This document shows, piece after piece, positions 10,601-21,036 of a stretch of DNA of 64,000 nucleotides. The DNA comes from Strongylocentrotus purpuratus (taxonomy: Eukaryota; Echinodermata; Echinoidea; Camarodonta; Strongylocentrotidae): NCBI RefSeq assembly GCF_000002235.5, contig NW_022145615.1:32433594-32497593 (forward strand). The letters are read 5' to 3'. The position numbers and the translations under genes are program-made. The notes under the pieces were generated by a model. That model saw nothing but the letters and a program-made list of their open reading frames with translations, was not told the DNA's origin and made no database searches. The first letter of the stretch is position 1. Every line of letters starts with the position of its first letter.

Positions 10601-13600
10601 ATTATGAGGTTTGGCTAGATACTCTTCCAACTATTCTATTTCTTGCATGTTGCTATTCAACTCTTTCGAAATATGAAGGGTAATACATTCGTTGCCAACC
10701 TGTAAGTCTCCGTGTCACAAATATCTGTTTAGATTTCCTAGATTTCTTGATAAGATAATTTCCAAGTTTGTTTTAGGGCATATTCCGACCTCAATAGTCA
10801 ATCAAAGTACATGTTTTTTTCAATCCGTTTTTGTCTAAGGAGCAGTTTAATGTTTCATCCTGATAGTAATTGATTTCCACCCCACTCCTTCCCAGCACCC
10901 TTTTTGTTCATCTGATATTAAATGTAACACAAGAAGAAGAAGAAGAAGATTTTTTTTTTTTATGCCTCAGCATCATCATCGATATGCGGGAGTGAGGTAG
11001 TCCTATAGATCTCCCAATCGTCTTCCAAGATATAAGTTCAATTGTCAGTTTGCGACTTAAACCGTAGTGTAGAATGCGTGGATGTCGGGTTACATAAAAT
11101 GTTACGTGCAGTGACTAGAGATTCTGGCAGTTTATTCCATAGCTGGATAACACGTTTACTAAAGAAACAGCCTCTGACATTAAGCTTGCGGGGAGTATTA
11201 AACAGTTTAAATGGATGTCCATGAGTGAATTTGTACTCTGGTCTCTTGAAAAAATGTTCTGGACCGAGTCTATCAATACCATGAAGTATTTTATAAACTG
11301 GATGAAGGCCATTACCTCCATTGACAGTATGTACAGCTCTTACAGTCTTTTTTGCGGGCTGCCGACAAATTACATTGATATGAATTTATGGAAATACTTC
11401 CTCCGCTGTAGTTTTTCCTGAAGGCAACTCGATTGGATCAAGTCTCCATTGACTATCGTGAAATCATGAAGAGTATGGGATTGACAGAAGAGAAGGTCGA
11501 TGCACAGAGTGAGGTAAGTTTTTCATTTAACTGTTTTGTTTAAAAGACTTCTATCCCTTGCAATTTGTTACCAAGACCCAACACAAAGTAATTTTCACAC
11601 AATATTTGGGATGTGTATCTTGTTATGACTTGTGTTTGGGTTTTGTTTCTTTGTCGACCATTTAAAAAAAATATAGTTGTAATGTATTCACAGGATGATG
11701 TTAAATATGACCTTAAAACTGAAAGTTTGAAAAATTCTTATCCTAACCTTTATTTCTTCACCTCATCAACAGAAACTTCCTGCCCTGGGAAATGAGGTAT
11801 TGGAGATAGAACAGAAGTTCAAGGCCTGTCTTCATGATTTGACTAACAACAGACAGAAACTTCTCAACCAATCGGCTTGGGCACAAGTTGCAGAGTTGGA
11901 AAGGGTAAGAGGTCACTCATGCTTTTTTCCCTTCAAATTCATATTTCTGTTTGCCGAGTCCAGTATGCCTTCATATTTCAAGTACAATAGATTAGTCTGT
12001 GTCCTGTACCAACAAAATGAGTTTGTGGTTGATTGCTAGGTTGCAGTTCACCACTATGTGCAAACGGTTCTAGGTCACCTACCCCCTGGATATTCACCCC
12101 CCGAATAACCACCCCTAGTCAACTACCCCCAAGGACAACTACCCCCTAAGGCAACCACCCTCTAGGACGACTACCCCTCGGACAACTACCCCCCAGTAAA
12201 CTACCCCTTAGTAAACTATCCCCTAAGACAACTACTCCCCGGACAACTACCACCTGGACAACTATCCACCAGACAACTACCCCCTACCACAACCACCCTC
12301 TAGGACAACTAACCCCTGGACAACTACCACCTGGACAACTATCCTCCAGACAACTACCCCCTACGACAACCATACTCTAGGACAACTACCCCCCGGACAA
12401 CTATCATAGGGGTAGTTGTTCGGTCCGATCAGTTGTTACGCGTTGTGATACTAGCCCAATACATTTGGTATATGTTTAGATAAACCAGCGCCACCTATCA
12501 TAAATTTTGAATGAATTTACTTTCTATTTTCTTAGGATGATTTAGCTGGGGCTAGCATTGAAGTGCAGACAGCTAAGCAACATCGCAAGCATTATGAAGA
12601 AAAGAAGAAAGAACTGACGGCAAAGATTGCCAACCTCAAGAAAGAAGCAGATGCTGCACAGAAAGAAGTAGAGGTAAGGTTTCCCTCATATGTAGGAAGA
12701 TATTTAGAGTGAATCAATCGCTGGAATGCTTTTAAAATGAGGATAAAAGGAGTCCTTTGGGTTTTTTTATGCACTGTGGTTTGTATTTTCTTCAAGAGCT
12801 CAATGGTATTTGTAAATGGTACTTATCTGGTCATCAAAAAAGGGCCAAATTGGATCATGGAAAGTCATAGAATGGAATTTGACCTTGACATTTGATCACT
12901 TGACCTTTGCCATGTGTTCTTGTTTGCCCCTCAGGTTGATAACCCTGCGTGGTAATTTTCCATTGCAGACGTGTTCCAACCGTCTGTCTGGTTTGTAATA
13001 TATTCTATTGTGACGTAAAATTGTTATTGTTACGTACAACACGTATACTAACATGTTATTGTTTATGCGTATTTCAAATAATTGTTGTGCCTCCGTTACG
13101 AAGTAGCCGGAGGCATTATGTTTTTGGGTTGTCCGTCCGTCCGTACATACGTACGGACTTCCCGTTCTGCCAAACTTAGGTCATGTATGTATCTTGCAGA
13201 GCTAATGAATTGATTGGATTTTGGGGTCACAAGATCAAAGGTCATAGTGCTCATTATGTATGCAAAAATTTTGATCGCGTTATCTCAAGAACTGTTTGAT
13301 AGATTCCTGCGAAACTTAGGTCATGTATGTTTCTTGCATAGCCAATGAATTGATTAGTCAAAGTTCCGTCTAGTTCAACAAATCATGCTGCAGTGGTGAT
13401 TGTGACTTTGCTCTGATTTACTAAGTAGAGATTGATGGGATTTTCATTGTCGATACACACAGGTTGTACCTGTGTTTTGTTCATCGTGCCCGTCCACAGG
13501 CAGGGGACTTGCTCACCAGCCGTCTTGCATTTTGCGAGATTAAATCTTCGACTCTTTTTACATTGTTTTGTGGAGAACCTTGTTTACCGCCTTCACCAGC

Positions 13601-16600
13601 ATATTCTAGCATCTGTCTCTTCAATTGGCGTCATCCATTGTGTTGTGTTGACACGTTGATTATCGACATCGTCATCACTAGACCTCATAATCATTGTATT
13701 CATGGTCATGCACCTCATCGCTGTATTCGTCTATTGACTGTATCATCAACGACATCGCAATATTCATCTATTGACTGTCTCATCACCATCATAATTGAGA
13801 CCATGGCCAACCACATCGTCGCCGTCATCGTCTTCATAATTGTCGTTTTCGTCATCATCATTGCCTTTTGGGGTCATGAGGTCAAAGATCAATGGTCATG
13901 GGCTCATGTATCCAAAAATAGCTTGTGATCGCATTATTATTAGAACCGATGGATAGATTACCATCAAACTCAAGACATGTATGTTTCTTGCCGAGCAAAT
14001 GAACTGATTAGATTTTAGGGTCATGAGGTCAATGATCAAAGGGTCATACATGTATGTGAACAAAATTTGAAAACCTGTTAATGTATTACAATCAAAACTA
14101 CATTTTAAAAATTTACTTCTGTTTTGGTTTGTAAAATCGCTCTACGGCAGAGGCATCTAGTTTTATTTCCCTTTATATTTATTTCTTTTTCAGACACTGG
14201 ACACGATTCTTGAGCAGAAGAATACATCACTAAAGAACATACGTAGTTGCATAGCGCAGAGGACCAAGTACTACTTCATAGCCCTGATGTCTACTCGGGG
14301 CTATTCGGGTCAGCTCATATTCAATCATTCAAAAGAGGAACTTATTCTCAAGGTAAGATGGCACTATGTAGAAAGAGTAAAATATGATAGTGCTGAAACG
14401 AGTGTCTTGATATAGAGAGACCATGCATAATGCCTTAAAGATTGATTTTATTTTCTCCATTGAAAAATTTACCTTTGTGGGAGTGGAATTAGGCCACACT
14501 CCTAGACGTTGGGCTTTGGGCTCGTCAATTAGGCAAAAGGGGTGTTGAGAAATGGTACCAAAAAAATATGGGATGGAGTCAGAATAAGTCAAGTATTGTA
14601 ACTTGTGATTTTTTTTTTTTTGTGTATTGACAAAAAATTGTTATTTTCACCAAAATTGCAGTTTTCTTTTTCTGCTAGTCTTTTATTCTATCTCCGAGTT
14701 AAAAAATGGATGGGTTGGATGTCGACACAATCTAACCGCAATATGCTGGTATCCCGATAGCTGTCATCAGTCTCACGAATGCTCGCGAACATGCCTTTGC
14801 TGCTGGGCAGAATTTGGGGCAACAATAAATTCTATGAATACTCATGTAGGCTCATCCTGTTTTGACTGAAACAACCAATAAAGGGTCTTCTAAAATTCAT
14901 AACTCGGGGTAGGATTTTTTACACAACAAAGTTAAGAGTTCTCTGATTGGCTAATATTTTTCTGCAGAGTCTGACAAACTCTAAGGTCAACAGACGTTCT
15001 AGTTTATCGCTTGTCAATTGTTGTGATGAGTTAAAGATACAGATGAATTCTGGTAATGAAAATGACAATAGAATAAAAATGTATTTATTCTTTCTTGTGT
15101 TGTAACGACGGCATTGAAATGATGATGTGCACAATAATATTTTGCATTCTGTGAGTGTAGTCCCATACACCCATTTCTGTGTTCAGTACATGTAGTTTTC
15201 AGCAAGACTGAGCCAGTTTGTTTTTATTCATTTTGATCAGACTTTTTCTTTCGCAATGTAATTGCGTGACCAGAACTCAAGTTTATCTTTAAATTGATTT
15301 GTCAGGTGAATCTAGGAGAGAGCCAGAAAGCCAATGATATGTCCAAGGATCTGAGAAGCCTGTCTGGTGGAGAGATGTCATTCTCCACAGTGTGCCTTAT
15401 CATGGCCCTCTGGGAGTCTGCAGAATGCCCCCTTATGGCCATAGATGAATTTGATGTTTCCATGGTAAGTTTGAACGTATCCCTAACCTTCTATAACCAA
15501 CTACAGCTAATATTGTTCATAGTGGCCACTTTTGCTTCCTCCCTATTAACTAAATATTGTTTTGCTGAAGTTGTATGGAATGGTCACCCACATGTAATGG
15601 CCCAGTTTGTTTGATCTGTCCCCAAGATAGGTGGGTTCTACTGAAGTTAAATGGAATGGTCACCTACCGGGTATATGTAATGGCCAAGCTTGTTTGATCT
15701 GTCCCCAAGATAAGTGGTTCTACTGAAGTTGTATGGAATGGTCACCCACATGTAATGGCCCAGTTTGTTTGATCTGTCCCAAAGATAAGTGGTTCTACTG
15801 AAGTTGTATGGAATGGTCACCTATATGTAATTGCCAAGCTTGTTTGATCTGTCCCCAAGATAGGTGGGTTCTACTGAAGTTGTATGGAATGGTCACCCAC
15901 ATGTAATGGCCCAGTTTGTTTGATCTGTCCCCAAGATAGGTGGGTTCTACTGAAGTTGTATGGAATGGTCACCCACATGTAATGGCCCAGTTTGTTTGAT
16001 CTGTCCCCAAGATAGGTGGGTTCTACTGAAGTTGTATGGAATGGTCACCCACATGTAATGGCCCAGTTTGTTTGATCTGTCCCCAAGATAGGTGGGTTCT
16101 ACTGAAGTTGTATGGAATGGTCACCCACATGTAATGGCCCAGTTTGTTTGATCTGTCCCCAAGATAGGTGGGTTCTAATGAAGTTGAATGGAATGGTCAC
16201 CTACCGGGTATATGTAATGGCCAAGCTTGTTTGATCTGTCCCCAAGATAAGTGGTTCTACTGAAGTTGTATGGAATGGTCACCTATATGTAATTGCCAAG
16301 CTTGTTCATTCTCCCAAGGATAAGTGGGTTCTACAGAAGTTGTATGGAATGGTCACCTATATGTAATGGCAAAGTTTGTTTGTCCTTTCTCTCTGTCTCT
16401 CCTTCCCTCCCTCCCTCCATCGATCCCTCCCTCCCTCTCTCCCTACTCCATCCCTCCCTCCCTCCCTCTCTCTCACACTCTTTCTCTTCTCTCTCTCTCC
16501 CTCTCTCTCCCTCTCTCCCTCTCTCTCCACTTCTCTATCGCTTTCTCAAACACTCACATTTTCCACCCCCCCTTCCTGTCTCTCTTTCTCCCTTCCTCTG

Positions 16601-17711
16601 TCTCTCATATAATCTTACAAATAGTTCATTTGACAATTTTGTTTTTCCTTCTCAGGACATGATGAATAGAAAGACCTGCATCGAGTTGTTGCTAGGGTTT
16701 GCCGAAGATCAACCAATCCGTCAATTTATCTTTCTTACTCCACAAGATATGAGGTAAGATACCATGTTCAGGATTATTTCGTCAAAAATCATTGATCAAT
16801 TTACATGAGGGTGTAATTAAATCCCTTCTTAATAGTATGTGTTCATGGGTGCATTCGGTGCATATTTTCTCTTCAAGGACATTTTCACTGAGTTATAGCA
16901 TTCCACCATTTCTTGGTAAATAATTAATTAACTCCCTTTTAAAGCCCCACTGCACTAGTTTTGCCAGGAGGGATTAGACCTATGGGCACTGACAGGTCGT
17001 TATCTCATCAAATCAGCTCTCAATTAAGATAAGAGAAAGAGGATCATGGGGGACCAATGGGCACTGACAGGTCGTTATCTCATCAAATCAGCTCTCAATT
17101 AACATAAGAGAAAGAGGATCATGGGGGACCAATGGTCACCGATTCTAAAGGCATTGTTTGCTATATAGAGGGCTCAAGTAGCTATAAGTAGTGCAGTGGG
17201 GCTTTAATAGTTGTTTACTATGCTGTTAAAAACTGAATTCCACCAAAGGTATAATGTATGTGGTGCTTCATTTTATCGTGCATCTAGATTATATGTTAAT
17301 CCATAGATAATATTTTATTTAGTAATCATCAGAAACATAGTTTGTTAGCCTTGGCTTAAAAGAGAAGATTTCTTTCTTTTTATGTTAGTGTGGAAGAGGA
17401 TCAAAGAAGAAATGTCAGCTGTAAAGGATGGCTAGTCGAATCCCCTAATTTTTGACATATTACACGAAACAGCTAAAGTTAAAAGGTTTTGGACCACAAC
17501 GTTCATGCCACATATTTTTAATTAGTGCTACATGATTTATAATCCGATTGCTTCCATGGTTTCTTTCCCATTGCAATCGCATGACCAAACATGACCAAAC
17601 ACTTAAAACAGAACTGAACTTTATATTTTGCTTACTTTTGTCTTTCACAGCACGATCACCCCAAGGCCGTCTGTACGCATAATTCAACTTCCCGACCCCG
17701 AGCGGAACTAA
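7679..17711 (+). CDS. SMC6: SMC6, structural maintenance of chromosomes 6, hinge region absent
   Basis: SMC6 is the ATPase partner of SMC5 in the nuclear complex for recombination repair and chromosome segregation. Exons with consistent GT-AG sites and phases: 7679-7837, 8017-8131, 8517-8622, 8916-9114, 10528-10608, 11412-11513, 11773-11904, 12536-12673, 14194-14352, 15306-15464, 16656-16753, 17651-17711. The join encodes 502 residues against about 1090 in vertebrates. The P-loop GRNGSGKS (88-95) forms across exons 2 and 3. [11 protein letters not shown] opens exon 5. The signature LSGGE is at 416-420 and Walker [10 protein letters not shown] at 440-448. Exons 6-7 match the N-terminal coiled coil and exons 8-9 the distal C-terminal coiled coil, so most of both arms and the whole hinge are missing, yet exon 7 joins exon 8 in frame. 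The acidic N-terminus starts at the only suitable ATG. Internal deletion, a partial paralogue or assembly collapse are all possible. Confidence 0.93.
7846..7960 (+). mobile_element. tRNA-derived SINE in SMC6 intron 1
   Basis: A box A-like TGGTCTAGGGGAT at about 7854 and a box B-like GGTTCAAATC at about 7905 have tRNA spacing, but the cloverleaf is not closed. This indicates a SINE head rather than a tRNA gene. Confidence 0.55.
9120..9395. mobile_element. MITE with long inverted repeats in SMC6 intron 4
   Basis: Inverted arms of about 44-65 bp, with GACATAGTGGACTGCTACGTG at the core of the left arm and its complement on the right, flank eight tandem copies of a 21-bp unit containing TGTCCTTTTAAGGCACTG. 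The left boundary lies only about five bases beyond the exon 4 splice donor at 9115. No protein is encoded. Confidence 0.75.
10030..10527 (+). repeat. Splice-acceptor minisatellite, SMC6 intron 4
   Basis: About twelve copies of a 41-42-bp unit read gattgacctttgacat, then a T-rich tract, then GTTTGTCCCTCAG. The last copy supplies the polypyrimidine tract and AG used to enter exon 5 at 10528. Most of the other copies keep a pyrimidine tract plus CAG, so they are potential decoy acceptors. Confidence 0.9.
10935..11395 (-). mobile_element. 5'-truncated LINE, antisense in SMC6 intron 5
   Basis: The minus strand encodes about 100 residues of the C-terminal tail of a non-LTR reverse transcriptase. 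It includes [20 protein letters not shown], the usual FF..R....WN.LP tail motif, and stops near 11038. An A run followed by a TTC repeat at about 10937-10960 marks the 3' end. Everything upstream of the tail region is missing. Confidence 0.85.
12074..12426. repeat. GGACAACTACCCC minisatellite, SMC6 intron 7
   Basis: Degenerate 14-17-bp units resembling GGACAACTACCCCC run for about 330 bp and end in an inverted unit, GGGGTAGTTGTTCGG. The array lies in the intron between exons 7 and 8, exactly where the coiled-coil and hinge coding sequence is absent. A related array lies at 44773-45125. Confidence 0.85.
12877..12952 (+). repeat. Stray copy of the intron 4/exon 5 junction
   Basis: TTGACCTTTGCCATG, a TTCTTGTTTGCCCCTCAG acceptor-like tract, then GTTGATAACCCTG match the last unit of the 10030-10527 array plus the first bases of exon 5. 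Homology stops soon after, so it is not a usable exon. Confidence 0.6.
13080..14150 (+). repeat. Dispersed repeat with GGAGGCAT / GTCCGTCC start
   Basis: This begins with GCCTCCG, then GCCGGAGGCATT and GTCCGTCCGTCC, then repeated phrases such as AGGTCATGTATGTTTCTTGC and GTCATGAGGTCAA. Parts recur in inverted orientation at about 36230-36620 and 37500-37580. No coding motif is visible. It fills SMC6 intron 8, where one further coiled-coil exon would be expected. Confidence 0.6.
15560..16378 (+). repeat. 75-bp minisatellite in SMC6 intron 10
   Basis: About eleven copies contain GAAGTTGTATGGAATGGTCACC, TGTAATGGCC and GTTTGATCTGTCCCCAAGAT. Central copies at about 15880-16150 are nearly identical and outer copies diverge. 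A pyrimidine-rich tract (16384-16610) follows directly, up to the exon 11 acceptor region. Confidence 0.9.
16939..17207. mobile_element. TTAA-flanked MITE, copy 1 (SMC6 intron 11)
   Basis: TTAA lies on both sides (16939-16942, 17204-17207) of a 261-bp element with ends AGCCCCACTGCACTA and its complement. A 75-bp internal segment is tandemly doubled. The TTAA target is typical of piggyBac- and Kolobok-type transposases. A second copy is at 59592-59790. Confidence 0.8.
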
Positions 17712-18090
17712 GGTTACATCACATCAAAGCAGAACCCAATGCCACTCAAGATGAAACAATGGAAGAGGGAGAGTAGCAGAATCAGTTTGATAAGCTGGAG
17801 GAACTTCGGGACTATTAATCTAGTACCTCCCCAAAATCATCATAATCGGATAAATTTTCTAAAGAATAGGAAAGAAAGCATTGTTATCATCTGTAGAAGT
17901 CAGTAAAAACAGTGATCATTTGTTCAAGCTTTGGTATAACATAACAACTGAATGTGAGCAGAATAGATTGCATGTACGTGATATAGGTTTCTGCTTCAAG
18001 TAAAACTCTTAATCTTTTAAGAAGGAGATATCACGTAAAAAGGAAAAAATAACTGTGATGCAGCTTGTGATACTTTTACCTGATACATTG
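17712..18090 (+). other. SMC6 3' flank / probable 3' UTR
   Basis: Sequence after the predicted SMC6 stop. Frame 17705-17776 continues open with an acidic ending (ETMEEGE, then a stop), which would be the natural C-terminus if one base had been lost near 17704. No clear polyadenylation signal was identified. Confidence 0.4.
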
Positions 18091-18094
18091 TGAT

Positions 18095-18240
18095 GGTGTT
18101 GTGGTCTAGTGGATGAGTCACCGGACTGCAGGTCATAACTCAAGGGATTCAAATCCCAGTCCGACATTAATATCCTTTGGCAAGACATTAATCTACATTT
18201 GCCACTCTCCACTTGCCTTCTGTACTACATTGTATATACA
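18095..18240 (+). mobile_element. tRNA-derived SINE
   Basis: Box A-like GTGGTCTAGTGGATGAG and box B-like GGATTCAAATCC, the latter in a perfect T-arm stem, are followed by a body with TTTGGCAAGACATTAA typical of SINE tails. The acceptor stem does not pair, so it is not a functional tRNA gene. Confidence 0.65.
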
Positions 18241-19290
18241 TTCATCTATGCAATTAGTTATTTACTTTTTGAGTAGTCTGTTAGTAATTGTTGATTTCAA
18301 GTTGTGTATTTAATCAATTATCAAAATCTTAGCTGCAAATAAAATGATGTCAATTATGGTGAAGAGCTAGCTGTAGCAGTTCTAGAGAGGGAACTGGGGC
18401 AGCAGGGGTCAACCCCCCTCCAAATAAACAAAAAAGGAGGAACAAATCTGGATTATACATGAATTTAAGCAAGCAAGACATGTGTAGTAAGTGAATGCAA
18501 GAACCATAAGCGCCCCCTCCCCCTCCCCCTCCCCTCCCCTCCCCCTCCCCCTCCCCCTCCCCCTCCCATTATTTTCCAGAACATCTGTAAACTTGTGCTA
18601 CTCTATTGAAAGCTAACTATTGAACATACCGGTTCATCTACGTCTTTTTTGTTCTAGGTGTACACTTTATGCCTTGGTTGATCCAAGTGCTTTGTCTTTT
18701 CTTTTCTGACCAGACACTGCTTTTTATTTCCTTGGTGATGTACATTAGAAGTCCGTATTTTATTCCATCATTTAGATACATAAAATAAAGTAATGTTGGT
18801 AATATGGCTACACACTTAGTAATGAATGTGGCAAAAACTTGCAATATGTTCATATTCTAGTAAGATGATTTATCCTGTATATATGTATATATTTAGTGTA
18901 TTAAAAGTTCTTTTTCAACTAGTTAACTGAGAATAGTGTTACATCTGTAAAGTATTGAACTTGATAAGAGAGAGAGCGAGAAAAAGAGAGAGATATTGAA
19001 GGGAAGGGTTGGATTTCAATTGATAAACAATCACATTTTATGTGTTGGAAGAGATTCTCATACTGAAATAAATGCAGAGGCGTGCATTTGGGCAAAGATA
19101 CTTTGCTAGTGTACCAAAAAGGTTCACTTTTCCATTTTATTTTTAGGGATGAGCAAGATGGGGATTAAATGTCTGATAATCTTGGTGCATAGACAAGTCA
19201 AAGTTACTATAATATAAACGAGGGGAGAAAGAAGGAAGGAGAGGGACAGAGAGAGAACAAGTGAGCAAGGATTAGTCCAACGGAGCACTT
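18205..19290 (+). repeat. Right copy of the direct repeat flanking SMC6
   Basis: Collinear with 985-2330 (see that entry). A CCCCCT-rich run at about 18512-18566 corresponds to the shorter C run at about 1231-1250 of the left copy. Confidence 0.75.
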
Positions 19291-20800
19291 GAGTGTTGAT
19301 ATTGTATTATTTTCTCTGAAGCCATAAACAACTTTCAGATAATGGCACAAAAGGTGCCAATAGAGATATCAAATAAGGGCATGGCTGGCTATGCTTCACC
19401 CCTCCCCTCCCCTGCCACCTACTCCCACCAGGGGATATGGGTTTAATTTGGCATCTGTAATTACAGATTACCAAGGTCGAGACAAATTTTGGTTTGTAGA
19501 AATAAGAAATCAAAGGAAGAAGCTTGTATGGCTTTTTTTAGCATTGGTATGACGAGTTCTTGTAAAATACAACGGGGTGAACTTCTGCCCTCGTTTTTTT
19601 TTTTTACCCAAAGAGATGAAACGTGCAAGTCTATTCACCAAAACTTGCCGGGTCTCTGCTAAATACCAATTATATTATTTCTTTCTTTAGCATATTTCTT
19701 GTGATTCATTGATAAGATTTTCCGCTGGACAAAACGAAACCCTTTCGGAATGATGTTGAAACTATTTCATTCTTCTCTCACAAAACTTCCCCCAAAAGAC
19801 TCAGTGACAAAAATGCTCGTTTTCTATTTAGTCGGAATATGCTAAATCGACCATACATCGATATTCGTTATTCACGTTTTATCAATAAAAATATTTCTAG
19901 AAGTATAGCCCTAGGGTCTAAGCACCACGCACGAATGATGGACTATAGAGTCGCTTGGTCTAAGCACAAACAAAGGGCATGATACGGCTGTCTGACTCGG
20001 CTAGGTCACGGGTAATGCTAGGATGAACAAGGGGTCGAACATCGAACAAACCCTTGGACGCTCACGATCTCACAGATATCAAACCGTCTGCTGAGAGCCA
20101 GAAGGGCATTACCACCTTTCATTTTTAACAGAATTAACGCCTTTTTGCAAGCTTTGAAAAGACGAAACGCTCTTAGGAGTGTATAAACACAGCGTGGTGA
20201 AAAGCAGACACAATGAATTAACTTTCAACTTTTGCTTTTTAGTGGAAGTTAGTTTTTGAGAGCCTCTTTATGAGTTTGCTCGGGGAGGTGTAGATTAAAA
20301 AAAGCGTGTCCTTGATGTGAACTTGTTTATAAACCGAGCAGCTCTTTTTTTTGAGGTAGAACACAATTGCGTTTTTATCTGGAGTTTATACTTGTCGATT
20401 ACACAGGAGCCTTCCGCCATGGCAAGCCTTTGGAGGAAATGCCCATTTTTCAAAAGGTATGTATGTAAGAAATATTGTTCTTCCGTTTTTTTTTCTATTG
20501 TGACGTTTATTTTTCTCCAGGTATTTAAAATGCATATAGTATAGGCCTTTTAGTATGTTGGTGTGATAGTTCTCCATTTTTGCGTTCTCGCACTTTTCTA
20601 CACGGATATTAGGTAGATATGAACATAGATAGATATGTGGATAGATAACTAGATCGATAGATAATATAGGTATATTTATATAATATGGATATATGTGGAT
20701 GGCCTGTAAATTGATAGATAGCCTCCAAGTCGGGATTAGAAGACAGATAGATAGGCAGATATGCGTGAAACTCGGAGTAGCAACCATGTTCATTAGTTAT

Positions 20801-20844
<44 letters not shown>

Positions 20845-21036
20845 CTATGGATTGCACATACGGAAGACACGTGATAAAAATCAATATTTTGGAGACAGTA
20901 GCAAAATGGTACCATAAAGTTAAAACAAGCATACAAACTTTCGTTTTTATTTCGCAGAAAAGATCTTCAAACCAGAGTCTTTCAATTACTTAATTACTTT
21001 TTTCCCTCAAAGACACACTTTTTCGGTAAAAGATAT
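19291..21036. other. Intergenic with microsatellites
   Basis: No gene is recognised. A degenerate GATA-rich stretch lies at about 20610-20765 and a (TA)n microsatellite at 20803-20843. Confidence 0.6.

Noticed and set aside
15560..16378. CRISPR-like array
   Set aside because: Units are contiguous 75-bp repeats with no unique spacers, in an intron of a eukaryotic gene.
16293..16757. Ser/Pro/Leu-rich frames ending in a real-looking C-terminus
   Set aside because: The first part is translation of a CT-rich intron tract; only 16656-16753 is coding, as SMC6 exon 11.
18098..18165. tRNA gene
   Set aside because: A and B boxes and a T-arm are present but the acceptor stem does not pair and a SINE body follows.
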